From CAWBBA01 sp963741625 (lineage in GTDB: Bacteria > Desulfobacterota > Desulfomonilia > Desulfomonilales > Desulfomonilaceae): a stretch of DNA of 64,000 nt. A program made the position numbers and the translations under genes. Of the stretch, positions 54,194 to 63,340 are shown one piece after another. Within the stretch, counting starts at the first letter, position 1. Every line of letters starts with the position of its first letter. A model generated the notes under the pieces. That model was not told the DNA's origin. It was given only the letters and a program-made list of their open reading frames with translations, and made no database searches. The stretch is from NCBI GenBank assembly GCA_963741625.1, contig CAVUIT010000014.1, forward strand, positions 1-64,000, read 5' to 3'.

Positions 54194-55046
54194 GGTTGCA
54201 TTTTCCTTTCAAAGCGTGTCGCCATCGGCGGCGACGGTGACTAGGCCCAGTGGCGGCATAAAGGCATTCTTATCGAGCATCTGTAACCCGGTATTATGCG
54301 GCGACCATCCTATCCTGCGGGTCGCAGCACCCCTGACCAGTCGTTCGATGGTACCTCACACCCGAAGTAAGCCCTGATTCCCATCGGATTTCGTCCCAAG
54401 GGTGGGCTGTTGCAGTAATCTTCCTTAATGAACGCGTTTCCCACCTTTTCTTAAGCGTACCCCGCCATCGTTCCCCTGGCAAGCACGATCTTCGGTGTTG
54501 CTCGTAACCCGAATACCGCCTGGTAATACACAGCCAATGGAAAGGCTGAAGCCACATGGAAATGCCACCTTCTAATGTGGGCTGACTTGTCGGTGTAAAG
54601 CTTTCGACTGTTTTTATCGGTAGGGCCTAGCAAAATTCGTATTTCGCCTTACCGGTCGCCACGGTGGCGGATCAGTAAAATAAGATGGTTACGCTGCGAG
54701 TCCCATCCTTAGCGTTTGTGAGAGGTGGATTTGATTATTCTCGAGTTCCATCGAGGCGGGATCGGTAGGATATTCGGACGGGTCGGTGGATAGAATGGGT
54801 GCAAGCGAGGTGAGAACACTTGAAGTGAACTGTTCGAGCCACAGTTGCTGATTTGTGGGTTGAACTTCGGAGATCTTGGGAATTCTCCTTTTCAGCCAGG
54901 ATTGGTTGGGCATTCTCATTCACAAAACGTAACCGGTCACGAAGTGGGTTCCGGTCAACGGCTACAAAAAGCTTTTAGATCCCGTTTGCTTCGAGAAGGC
55001 CGTGGTTATATTAGGACTAGCAATAACGGATTTTAGGAGGCTTATC
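54194..55046. other. intergenic stretch right of the SPFH pair
   Basis: It holds the right copy of the direct repeat (54630-54742). Other frames here (for example 54294-54557 on the - strand) have no start signals or families. Confidence 0.4.
54630..54742 (+). repeat. direct repeat, right copy
   Basis: The partner of 51603-51718, in the same orientation, starting GCAAAATTC and ending TTATTCTC. It could have come from duplication during insertion of the SPFH pair, or could be a dispersed repeat. Confidence 0.75.
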
Positions 55047-55175
55047 ATGGAAAAAGAGTCATCCGCAAAGAGATGTTGTTGCATCGACAACATATGCAAG
55101 AAAATGGACGACGAGTCAGCCTGCGTCAAAAAAGGGGGCAGGATGGTCGATAGTTGTACAGTCTGCCACTATTAA
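55047..55175 (+). CDS. small Cys-rich protein (42 aa)
   Basis: A strong AGGAGG site precedes ATG 55047. The peptide MEKESSAKRCCCIDNICKKM continues with two more Cys regions (ACVKKGG; CTVCHY), seven Cys in all, suggesting a metal-binding peptide. Nothing is known to me of its function. It stands alone on the + strand. Confidence 0.65.
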   Translation: MEKESSAKRCCCIDNICKKMDDESACVKKGGRMVDSCTVCHY

Positions 55176-55465
55176 GACGGTGTTTGTGCAGTAACCGTTC
55201 ACTGGGGCAGCTGCGACCAATGGTGACCACGTCGTGACTATTCGAGCACGGCGCTTGTCTCCGGGTGGACGGTAACCACAAAACAAATCGATTATAAGGC
55301 ACCTGAGACGCGAAATAAGCGATCTTCTGTTCCGTGGTATTGAGGCGTATGCAAAAATCCTTTTCATTCGCGTACTGAGTTCTCCGTGGGCGAGAAACCA
55401 CGTGCGCTCTTCATCTCATGGCGAATGACACTCAGTTTCTCCCCTCTGAATAATTCCCTTGCAGC

Positions 55466-55789
55466 CTACTCCTCCTCGGAATATCCTAACGTTTTCATAT
55501 AGTGTTTCAGAGAATACCGAGAAATTCGCAGCAAACGAGCAGCGCCTTGCCTGCTACCTCCAGACCGCCGCAGTGCTGCATTAACGAAAAATCGTTTTAA
55601 TCCTCGGGTGATTTCATTCAGAGACTGTTCACTAGGAAAAGCCGCTGAAAAGATCTCATTGTCATTTACAAGCAACACTTTACCTGTTCTTGCCATATCA
55701 TTAGGCTCTTTTTCGGGTCCTTGGGGCTCACGGGCATCTGTGTTTGCTTCAGCCCCTTTATTACCAGGCTTATTCTTGTCCGTGGTCAT
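55466..55789 (-). CDS. Fis-type helix-turn-helix protein (107 aa)
   Basis: An AGGGGGA site precedes ATG 55789. After a polar N-terminus the C-terminal half is a Fis/NtrC-type DNA-binding domain (GGSRQGAARLLRISRYSLKH, then YMKTLGY). It lacks the AAA+ domain of sigma-54 activators, so it is a free-standing DNA-binding or bending regulator. Confidence 0.75.
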   Translation of the reverse strand: MTTDKNKPGNKGAEANTDAREPQGPEKEPNDMARTGKVLLVNDNEIFSAAFPSEQSLNEITRGLKRFFVNAALRRSGGSRQGAARLLRISRYSLKHYMKTLGYSEEE

Positions 55790-56247
55790 ATTAATTCCCC
55801 CTGAGGTAATACCATTATCTCTATTTGGACACTTCCGTTAAAATTAAGGTTCACACCAACCCGAGAAGCGGGGAGGAACCACATCTCAGCCTCTTATTAC
55901 TAATTTTGAATCCAATCGAGTGAGCGATCACCAGGATTGCAGATGGGTTTCATTCAACGATCTGGAAGACTACGAGTTTGTTCCTGCTGACATGCCCTTC
56001 GTTCAGAAGCTACGGAAAACTCGTGGTGTTTTTTCAGAGTAGTCCAGCGGGGGCAAGCTTTTCAGAAGAATTTATGAAATTTCCTTTTGAATTTAACTCT
56101 CCCGACGCATCGGGAGAGTTCATGGCACGCATCTGCCAATTTCTCGGTTCGACTCGTCCCCCTGCGAAGATGATGTATACTATGCTAGAGACGATCTCCT
56201 TGGCACGATCATTAACGCAGCCGGATTGACGAGGAAAGGAGCGGGGA
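55790..56247. other. intergenic stretch with palindromic repeat
   Basis: It carries the dispersed palindrome at 56084-56118, about 130 bp before the kinase-like gene. No other feature is seen. Confidence 0.4.
56084..56118. repeat. dispersed palindromic repeat, copy 3
   Basis: Arms CTCTCCCGA and TCGGGAGAG around CGCA, with the left flank TTTTGAATTTAA identical to the copy at 11034-11067. Confidence 0.6.
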
Positions 56248-57060
56248 ATGGCGATTATCACTATTTCCAGGGGATCATATAGCAAAGGAAAAGAGGTTGC
56301 TGAGAAGGTATGTCAAAGACTGGGCTACAGCTGCGTTTCTCGTGAGGTGCTCCTGGAGGCTTCTGGGCATTTCAATATCCCGGAAATAAAGCTTGTCAGG
56401 GCCCTTCATGATGCACCGTCGGTTTTGGAACGCTTCACCTACGGAAAAGAACGCTACCTGACTTTCTTCGAAGCAGCATTTCTCGAACGTGTACAGAAGG
56501 ATAACGTCGTTTATCATGGTTTGGCGGGCCATTTCTTTCTGAAGGGTGTCAAACACGTTCTTAAGGTCAGAATAATTGCCGATCTGGAGGATCGAATCCG
56601 GCTGGAAATGGAACGGGAGCAGATCTCCAGGGATGAGGCCCTCTACGTGCTGAAGAAGGATGATCATGAGCGGCGGCAGTGGAGCTTAAGGCTGTTCGGT
56701 CTGGATACGTGGGACCCCAGTCTGTATGACCTGGTGATTCACATTCACAAGATAACGGTAGGAGATGCGGTAGACATAATCTGCCAAACGGCGGGACTGG
56801 AACATTTCCGAACGACTCTGGAATCCCAGAAAGTAGTGGAAGATCTGGTTTTGGCTGCCACGGTTAAGGCCCGATTGGTTGACACCTGTCCCAGTGTCAG
56901 AGTGAGAGCGAGCGACCGAGTAGTTTATGTGGATACCCAGGCCGGTCCTATGGCTGTTGAACAGTTGGCGGAGGATCTCAGGATATTAGCAGAGCAGGTC
57001 CCTGGCGTCAAAGAGGTCCGGATAGACGTGAGCCCCACTGCGACGTTCTTCAGTGGTTGA
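56248..57060 (+). CDS. cytidylate kinase-like protein
   Basis: GGAAAGGAGCGGGG precedes ATG 56248. The 270-aa protein belongs to the cytidylate kinase-like family (MAIITISRGSYSKGKEVAEK; YHGLAGHFFLKGVKHVLKVR; RLFGLDTWDPSLYDLVIHIH). A weak P-loop (SRGSYSKGKE) replaces the canonical G-x4-G-K-S/T. A C-terminal domain of about 70 aa (VRVRASDRVVYVDTQAGPMA) resembles BON-like folds. Its substrate is uncertain. Confidence 0.82.
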   Translation: MAIITISRGSYSKGKEVAEKVCQRLGYSCVSREVLLEASGHFNIPEIKLVRALHDAPSVLERFTYGKERYLTFFEAAFLERVQKDNVVYHGLAGHFFLKGVKHVLKVRIIADLEDRIRLEMEREQISRDEALYVLKKDDHERRQWSLRLFGLDTWDPSLYDLVIHIHKITVGDAVDIICQTAGLEHFRTTLESQKVVEDLVLAATVKARLVDTCPSVRVRASDRVVYVDTQAGPMAVEQLAEDLRILAEQVPGVKEVRIDVSPTATFFSG

Positions 57061-57564
57061 CGCGTTTCGTCCGATTACCGGAGGAAAAGGGAATCGTTTC
57101 TACATCCGGTGAGTTATGAGCACTCTTGAGCCGTTTGTCCTCAGCGAACTGGAACAGTGAAGATGTGAAATGCACGTTCAGTCCTATCAAAGAAAGACCA
57201 CGTTCAGACATTTATATATAATTACATATAGATATCCGTCTCTATGTTAGACCAAAAACACAAAAGCCAACGAGCGGTAAAGCGAGCAGAGATAAGCGTC
57301 TATCTCATTGATCTTTTCTAGCAGTTGACGAATGCACATACTCTCTTAAGAGTGAACTCAAAGTTAGTGAGAATTAGAAATGATTTCTTTTATGAAGCGA
57401 TGGCAATGCAAAAACAGGATTGCTGACACATGTAATTCCATCCCGTCCGACCGATCTGTATGCTTGCGCTTTAGATGTCCCAACTTGCGGCATATTGAGC
57501 AGGGGCTAGGAGGCTGTCGCTTAACGCTTTACAGTCTCGTTAGGTTGGGATATGAGCGGGTCGC
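57061..57564. other. intergenic stretch before the IS1182-type transposase
   Basis: An AT-rich patch lies around 57210-57250. The left end of the insertion sequence is probably within this stretch, but clear terminal repeats were not found. Confidence 0.35.
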
Positions 57565-58947
57565 ATGAGAGACTACCGCTTCATAGCGTATGAGCCGGAC
57601 AAGCCATTAGAGCTTGCACCAGATATCAAGAAATGGTTGCCGCCGGATCATCTCGCCCTGTTCATCAGCGACGTGGTTGATACGTTGGACGTCAGAGAGA
57701 TAACGGAGGAATACCTCCATCTTCAGGGGGGACATCCCGCGTATCACCCTGCGATGATGCTCAAACTCTTGTTCTACGGGTACTGCGCGGGGATTCGGAG
57801 TTCCCGGCGCATAGAGCAGAAGACCTATGAGGACGTTGCCTTCAGGGTGCTCTCGTGTGACAGCCATCCCGACCACAGCAGGATTTCGGACTTTAGAAAG
57901 CGTCATCTTAGGGCCATCTCCCGTCTGTTCGTCCAGGTCTTGGAGATATGCAAGGAGGCGGGGCTGGTGAAGCTCGGGCATGTGGCTCTTGACGGAACCA
58001 AGATAAAAGCCAACGCATCCAAGCACAAGGCGATGAGCTATGGCCGGATGGTAAAGAAAGAGAAAGAACTGGCCCGTGAGGTGGACAAGCTTTTGAAACA
58101 GGCCGAGGCCCTCGACGAGCAAGAAGACAAGAAATACGGCAAAGGCAAGAGAGGCGACGAGCTGCCGGAGGAACTGCAATTCAAAGAGAAGCGGCTTGCA
58201 AAGATCCGAGAAGCAAAGCTGGCGCTTGAAGAGCAGGCTCGTGAGGACGCTACCCGCAAAGCTAAGGGCGGTAAGGATGGAAAGCCGCCTGAGGAGGGTG
58301 GATCCGGACCGTCCGAAACACCTGAGGTGAAGCCGAAACCCAAGAAACAGAGAAACTTTACGGATCCTGACAGTCGGATCATGCTCGATGGAGCCACCAA
58401 GGCGTTTACCCAGGCATACAATGCGCAAGCTGCCGTGGACTGCACCAGTCAGGTGATTGTGTGCGCCGATGTCACCCAACAAACCAACGACAAGCAACAA
58501 CTGGTCCCGATGCTGGAACAAATAGAGGAAAATCTTGGAGAAATTCCGGATCGCGTTCTCGCCGATGCAGGGTATTTCACAGAGGAAGCAGTGGAATCCG
58601 TCGCTCAGGGATTCATGGAACCCTTTATCCCGCGTGAGCGCATCAAACACAGCGACCCGCCGGCGCCGGCTCCTCGTGGGCGTATTCCCGACAACGCCTC
58701 CGTCGTTGACAGAGCACTGCGCAGACTGAAGACAAAAGTGGGGCAACAGACCTACTCCAAGCGAAAAGAAACGATAGAGCCGGTCTTCGGACAGATCAAA
58801 GAGGCAAGAGGAATACGGGCCTTCCTCCTCAGGGGCTTGGACAAGGTGAAGGGAGAATGGAAGCTCGTTTGCCTGACCCATAACATCCTCAAGCTTTGGA
58901 GACATCTTTGGCTGGACCGGGGGAGAAGTGCGCCCATTTTCGGGTAA
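57565..58947 (+). CDS. IS1182-family transposase
   Basis: The 460-aa protein has the N-terminal domain (YHPAMMLKLLFYGYCAGIRS; ISDFRKRHLRAISRLFVQVL), the first catalytic Asp in ALDGTKIKANASKH, a charged low-complexity insert (about 165-270), Asp in VLADAGYFTEEAVES and Glu in KETIEPVFGQIKEARGIRAF. The frame is intact, so the element may be active. A long antisense frame here is a shadow. Confidence 0.9.
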   Translation: MRDYRFIAYEPDKPLELAPDIKKWLPPDHLALFISDVVDTLDVREITEEYLHLQGGHPAYHPAMMLKLLFYGYCAGIRSSRRIEQKTYEDVAFRVLSCDSHPDHSRISDFRKRHLRAISRLFVQVLEICKEAGLVKLGHVALDGTKIKANASKHKAMSYGRMVKKEKELAREVDKLLKQAEALDEQEDKKYGKGKRGDELPEELQFKEKRLAKIREAKLALEEQAREDATRKAKGGKDGKPPEEGGSGPSETPEVKPKPKKQRNFTDPDSRIMLDGATKAFTQAYNAQAAVDCTSQVIVCADVTQQTNDKQQLVPMLEQIEENLGEIPDRVLADAGYFTEEAVESVAQGFMEPFIPRERIKHSDPPAPAPRGRIPDNASVVDRALRRLKTKVGQQTYSKRKETIEPVFGQIKEARGIRAFLLRGLDKVKGEWKLVCLTHNILKLWRHLWLDRGRSAPIFG

Positions 58948-59542
58948 AACACCTGGTTTTCCCGGAAAAATGTCAGGTTTTGCCAACGAGGACTCCCTCT
59001 TTTGCCTTCGCTGCCCCAGCTCACAGCCTTTGAAGAACGGGTTGATCGAAAAATGAACCATAATCCGGCTCGAAGCCGTTCAGACCTGGCCTGTTTCGCG
59101 ACACGCTCCTCAGAACAAACTGTCAATGTTCCTAAGTGTCGATGTCTACAAGTCTCTGAAGGAGACCGATGTTATCCAAAGTGGGATAATATACGGAGTT
59201 TTCTCGCAAGAGAAGATGAAGCCGTGAAACCGAACGCCGGTCCCAATTTTTACCAGCGGATATTCCGTTGGGGAAAGGCTCTGCTGTCGCTATCCTCATA
59301 TGAGGAGGCCAGGAAGGAGCCTGCATGTGCAGTGGCGACATCGAACAAGCCCTTACGGACTCAGATATAGGGCGCTCGTGGTGAAGGTCTGGAAGTAGCC
59401 TGGTTTTGCCACGTATGAAAATGCGTTTCACTTATTTTACTGATAAATTCTTGTGGGGCGAGGGGCATCACGGAGCGAAGGCTATCAGCTATGAAGGTAT
59501 CCAGCATATGCATTAATTGGTATGTGAAGAGGGATTCTCTAG
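58948..59542. other. stretch between two insertion sequences
   Basis: No supportable gene is present; it includes the right end of the IS1182-type element and sequence bordering the IS5-type element at 59543. Confidence 0.35.
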
Positions 59543-60474
59543 AGCTGGTTGCAAAACCTCATAAACGTTTTATGACAATCATGATACAGGCGATCTGGAT
59601 GAAAGCCTCGTACATGCAGACCTGGTGCTCGTATCGGACGACTATCCGTCGAAAGTTTCCGAACCAACTGAAAGTTCTCTCAACTGTATATCGTCTCCTG
59701 TATCGATCCCAAAGGCGGTCATCTTGTCTGTTGACATTCCTATGATTGCGTCGATGAGGGGAGAGCAAGTTGATACCTCGTTTTCTCAAGCGCTTGCGCA
59801 AAGGGTCACTGTCGTACGCCTTGTCTCCGATTACTCTCTTGGGGCGGGTCCTTGGCCTCCCTGGCCCCTTTTTAGGGACTTTGATTTGCTGGAGTGTCTT
59901 TTCGGCGAGCCTGACCTCTGCTGGCGAAGCAGAGTCGGTATGGCTTCCCAGAGGAATACCCTTGCCATCGACCACCACCATGCACTTTGTTCCCTTTCCC
60001 CTCTTGGTCTTTCCGACCGCTGGACCCCTTTTTTTGCTGGGAAGAAGCTCGCATCGATGAATGACTCTTCCCAGTCGAGTCCCCCGTTGGCATCCAATTC
60101 GGAGAGAAAGGCCCTCCACATATCTTTGAGGACTTCGGCCTCGTCCCATTCCTTCAGGCGACGCCAGCAGGTTGAAGGGTGCGGGTACCTGTTCAGGAAG
60201 ATCTTTCCACCGGGCTCCCGTCTTGAGTATCCAGAGGATTCCCTCGAAGACCAAGCGATTATCCTTTCTGGGGCGACCTCCTTTCGGTCGAGGAGGAGGC
60301 TTGGGAATGAGGGGTTCGATCTTCTTCCACTGCTCATCGGTCAGGTACACGACACGTTTGCTCACCGGACTTACCTCCGGCGAGCTAAATATACATATTA
60401 TTTCATAAAAACAAGGATTTAAATCATCCGCGATTTCGCGCGCTTATAACTGATCGGCGGTTTTGCAACCGCTT
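59543..60474 (-). mobile_element. IS5-family insertion sequence (932 bp)
   Basis: Terminal inverted repeats AGCTGGTTGCAAAACC (left) and AAGCGGTTGCAAAACC (read from the right), bounded by a CTAG duplication at 59539-59542 and 60475-60478. A 4-bp Y-T-A-R target is typical for IS5-type elements. Confidence 0.88.
59559..60365 (-). pseudogene. IS5-family transposase, two compensating frameshifts
   Basis: It starts MSKRVVYLTDEQWKKIEPLI and ends with RYTVERTFSWFGNFRRIVVR. Between about 60189 and 60026 the true frame is the alternative one (CWRRLKEWDEAEVLKDMWRA; ESFIDASFFPAKKG). Catalytic Asp in DWEESFIDAS lies in that part, the second Asp in RVIGDKAYDSD and Glu in YTVERTFSW. Both shifts are one-base changes in G runs. 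Confidence 0.85.
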
Positions 60475-60496
60475 CTAGAAAAAGATGGCCCAAGAA

Positions 60497-60813
60497 TGAC
60501 CAGTTACCCGGAAGGCGGAGATCATGTCGTGGATAAGGTCCGATATACCGAGCCCGGTCAAGGAGCAGATGAAGGCAGAGTTTGGATCAACAAGAAGCAG
60601 TATTTCAAAAATATCCCGCCTGAAGTATGGAATTTCTACATAGGCGGCTGTCGGGTCTGTGAGAAATGGCTCAAAGACCGGAAAGGACGAAAACTATCTT
60701 TCGATGACCTTACCCACTATCAAAGAATCGTGTCCGCCTTATCGGAGACGATCAGGATAATGGGAGAAGTTGACGTGGTGATTGGGGAGCATGGGGGATT
60801 CCCGTTGAAGTAA
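60497..60813 (+). pseudogene. C-terminal remnant of a type ISP restriction-modification enzyme
   Basis: The fragment TSYPEGGDHVVDKVRY, INKKQYFKNIPPEVWNFYIG, GCRVCEKWLKDRKGRKLSFD and ETIRIMGEVD matches the specificity-domain end of large type ISP (LlaGI-like) enzymes as I recall them. The rest of the gene is missing, cut off at the IS5 boundary 22 bp upstream. Confidence 0.7.
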
Positions 60814-61260
60814 AAATTCAAACTGATCCACTACCGTCTGCGAGTCTGCGATGCTTCTGTTACGGGTGGGAAATCCAGAAACAAGTAATATTTTCGACCT
60901 AGCACTTTTGCGCAACTACCACCCCGTTATTGCGATGTGTGGAGTCCCACGTTCCGCGGGAAAGCAATCCCTGAATTCTTAACCATAGACTCAAGGGGAG
61001 TGCCTCGCTTCGCTCGCAAAGACAAAGCCGGAGATCCCAGAGATTAGGTACTCAAATGAACTGCCGACTGGGTCCCACGCCCAAGCACATAATTTATAAG
61101 GCTATTTTATCCTATTCTCAATATATTATAATGTGTTACTTTATGAAAGTTGATTTAGCCGTTAATATTTAAGCTTTTTTATTGACACACATCGCGCGGC
61201 GTGCTAACCCCACTCCCTGATTCCCGGCTCACCCCCCAATTACCCGCCGGGACGTATGGG
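60814..61260. other. AT-rich intergenic stretch
   Basis: Markedly AT-rich around 61085-61185. No gene was found; it may hold the methyltransferase promoter. Confidence 0.35.
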
Positions 61261-62147
61261 ATGGATTTGAGAAGAGGGACCTCCACAAAATCGTTCGGCA
61301 CGGGAAAGCGAGAGGGGCACGACTCTTCAGCATTTTACGGCCGAAAGCTGTGTGCAGCGAGCGCTACCGAAAATGGTTGTCCGCAGATCAACGAAATTTC
61401 TCCACATCATCTCAACTGCATATTTCCTCACTCGTCCGAGCATATGCCGGAACTTCCCGACAATTCCGTGGCTCTCATGGTTACTTCCCCGCCGTACAAT
61501 GTGGGAAAAGACTATGATTTGGATCTCACCCTTGAGGAATATCTAAATTTTCTCAAACAGATCCTGTCTGAAACGCACCGAGTACTCATTCCGGGTGGGC
61601 GCATCGCATTCAATGTCGCGAATCTGGGGCGAAAGCCTTACATCCCTCTAAATTCGCATATAGCAAATCTTGCATCTGATCTTGGCCTTCTTATGAGGGG
61701 CGAAATAATCTGGGTCAAAGGTAAAGGCGCTGGAGGCTCTTGCGCATGGGGCTCCTGGATGTCCGCAGGGAACCCGACTCTGAGAGATCTTCACGAATAC
61801 GTCCTGATCTTTTCCAAAACCGATTTGATAGGCCTTCGAAAGGCCGGTCCACGATCACTCGGGATGAATTCATGGCCGCAACAACCAGTGTTTGGAATAT
61901 CTCACCCGAATCAGCCAGAAGGATCGGCCATCCGGCTCCTTTTCCCGTGGCCCTTGTTGAGCGGCTCATTCATCTTTATTCGTTTGAGGGGGAAACGGTC
62001 CTTGACCCATTCATGGGGAGCGGCTCCACCGCCGTCGCTTCAATCCAGGCGGGCCGGCATTTTGTGGGATATGAGATAGACCCCGCGTACATATCAATCT
62101 GCACAGAGCGGATCGCTCGCATCGACCGCAAGTCTCTCTCCGCGTAA
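61261..62147 (+). CDS. site-specific DNA methyltransferase (N6-adenine/N4-cytosine), one frameshift
   Basis: ATG 61261 (MDLRRGTSTKSFGTGKREGH) matches the usual family start; an upstream GTG at 61201 is less likely. Motif IV is SPPYNVGKDY; motif I is LDPFMGSGSTAVASIQAGRH, in the order IV then I as in beta-class enzymes. One A is missing from the run at 61817-61820; restoring it gives FSKNRFDRPSKGRSTITRDE and a product of about 295 aa. No matching endonuclease is seen, so it may be an orphan or the relic of a lost system. Confidence 0.85.
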
Positions 62148-62326
62148 ACTCATCACTACAGAAGGCATCGTGGCAAAAGCTTAGCCTATTTTTCGGGGCG
62201 ACGCTCGACAAGACTGCTGTTGGCCCCATCTTAATTGCTCATCCTTTTGCACCTTCTCTGTTGACGAACCCAAACAACTAAATTAATCTAAAACGATTCG
62301 AAGCGACCGAAAGGTTAGAGAGATCC

Positions 62327-62923
62327 ATGAGAGCATCGTATGAAATCATATGGCACGGTCGAGGCGGGCAAGGAGCGGTGACCGCGGCCAAAATATTCAC
62401 TGAAGCCGCATATTACCAGGGATTTAAAGGGGTAAGCGCAAAGCCGACCTATTTTTCAGAGCGTCGCGGGGCACCGGTAAGCGTGCACACTCGGATCTCA
62501 CCCGGACTGATCCGCACCTATTCAAACGTGTTAGACCCCGACATCGCAGTGGTATTGGACGACAATCTGCTGGAAATGGTCAACGTAACCGCAAACCTGA
62601 AAGAGGGCGGCCTTCTGGTGATCAACACGGCCCGCACGCCGGAAGAGCTTGGGCTCCGTGGCCCGTTTTCCATTGCCGCGGCTGATGCGTTTCGTTCTTC
62701 CCAGGAAGCGGGACTCATCGTCGAAGGGAACGTGCTCATTTCCACGTCCATTCTAGGCCCTTTTGCCGCTGGATCGGACCTGGTCAGCCTTGACAACATC
62801 AAGCAGGCGATAAGCCGAAAATTCAAAGGCGCCGCGCTGAAGAGAAATCTGGAAGCTCTCGAACTGGCTTATCAGAATACACACGTGTATCGGCACAAGG
62901 TGCCGGCTGTTTCCTCGCGCTAA
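62327..62923 (+). CDS. porC: pyruvate:ferredoxin oxidoreductase gamma subunit
   Basis: The 198-aa protein has the gamma-domain glycine motif (WHGRGGQGAVTAAKIF), YFSERRGAPVSVHTRI and a conserved LDDNLLEMV region. It is the first gene of porC-porD-porA, followed by the ferredoxin-type subunit 39 bp later. POR splits pyruvate to acetyl-CoA, CO2 and reduced ferredoxin. Confidence 0.92.
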   Translation: MRASYEIIWHGRGGQGAVTAAKIFTEAAYYQGFKGVSAKPTYFSERRGAPVSVHTRISPGLIRTYSNVLDPDIAVVLDDNLLEMVNVTANLKEGGLLVINTARTPEELGLRGPFSIAAADAFRSSQEAGLIVEGNVLISTSILGPFAAGSDLVSLDNIKQAISRKFKGAALKRNLEALELAYQNTHVYRHKVPAVSSR

Positions 62924-62962
62924 GAGCCTGGCTGTCATTCTTTCCCGGAGTCGAGAGGTATT

Positions 62963-63262
62963 ATGGCTGATAAAATTAAGGAAACCATTGTCGCAGCTTC
63001 CACACCCGCTGCCGGAGAGGCTGGAAAAACCGGGGACTGGCGGTCTCAGACTCCGGTAATTGACCATGAGAAGTGCTCAAAGAAGGACACCTGCCTCCTC
63101 TGCTGGCTATACTGCCCTGACGGAGTAATTTCCTCAGATTTTCCTCTCGAGATAGACCTGGAATTCTGCAAGGGATGCGGTATCTGCGCGGAAGAATGCC
63201 CACGCAAAGCAATAGAAATGGTAGAAGGCCGAACACCAAAGCCGTCGGACAAGGCCGAGTGA
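62963..63262 (+). CDS. porD: pyruvate:ferredoxin oxidoreductase delta (ferredoxin) subunit
   Basis: The 99-aa protein holds two 4Fe-4S sites: CSKKDTCLLCWLYCPDGV (first, with a wide first spacing) and CKGCGICAEECPRKAIEM. It transfers electrons from the catalytic subunits to ferredoxin. Confidence 0.92.
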   Translation: MADKIKETIVAASTPAAGEAGKTGDWRSQTPVIDHEKCSKKDTCLLCWLYCPDGVISSDFPLEIDLEFCKGCGICAEECPRKAIEMVEGRTPKPSDKAE

Positions 63263-63264
63263 AC

Positions 63265-63300
63265 TTGGGGTAACCTTCTTTGCAAAGAAGGTTACCCCAA
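63265..63300. terminator. perfect 36-nt palindrome between porD and porA
   Basis: TTGGGGTAACCTTCTTTG is followed immediately by its exact reverse complement, giving a potential 16- to 18-bp hairpin. It lies 3 bp after the porD stop and 41 bp before porA. Inside an operon it may be a processing or stability element, or partial terminator. Confidence 0.7.
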
Positions 63301-63340
63301 ACCCCCTCCAAGAAACTCTAACATTTTCGAGGAAAACCCA

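Noticed and set aside
57607..59061. A 484-codon open frame antisense to the IS1182-type transposase
   Set aside because: It mirrors the GC-rich transposase frame, has no ribosome site and no family motif, while the sense frame has all DDE residues.
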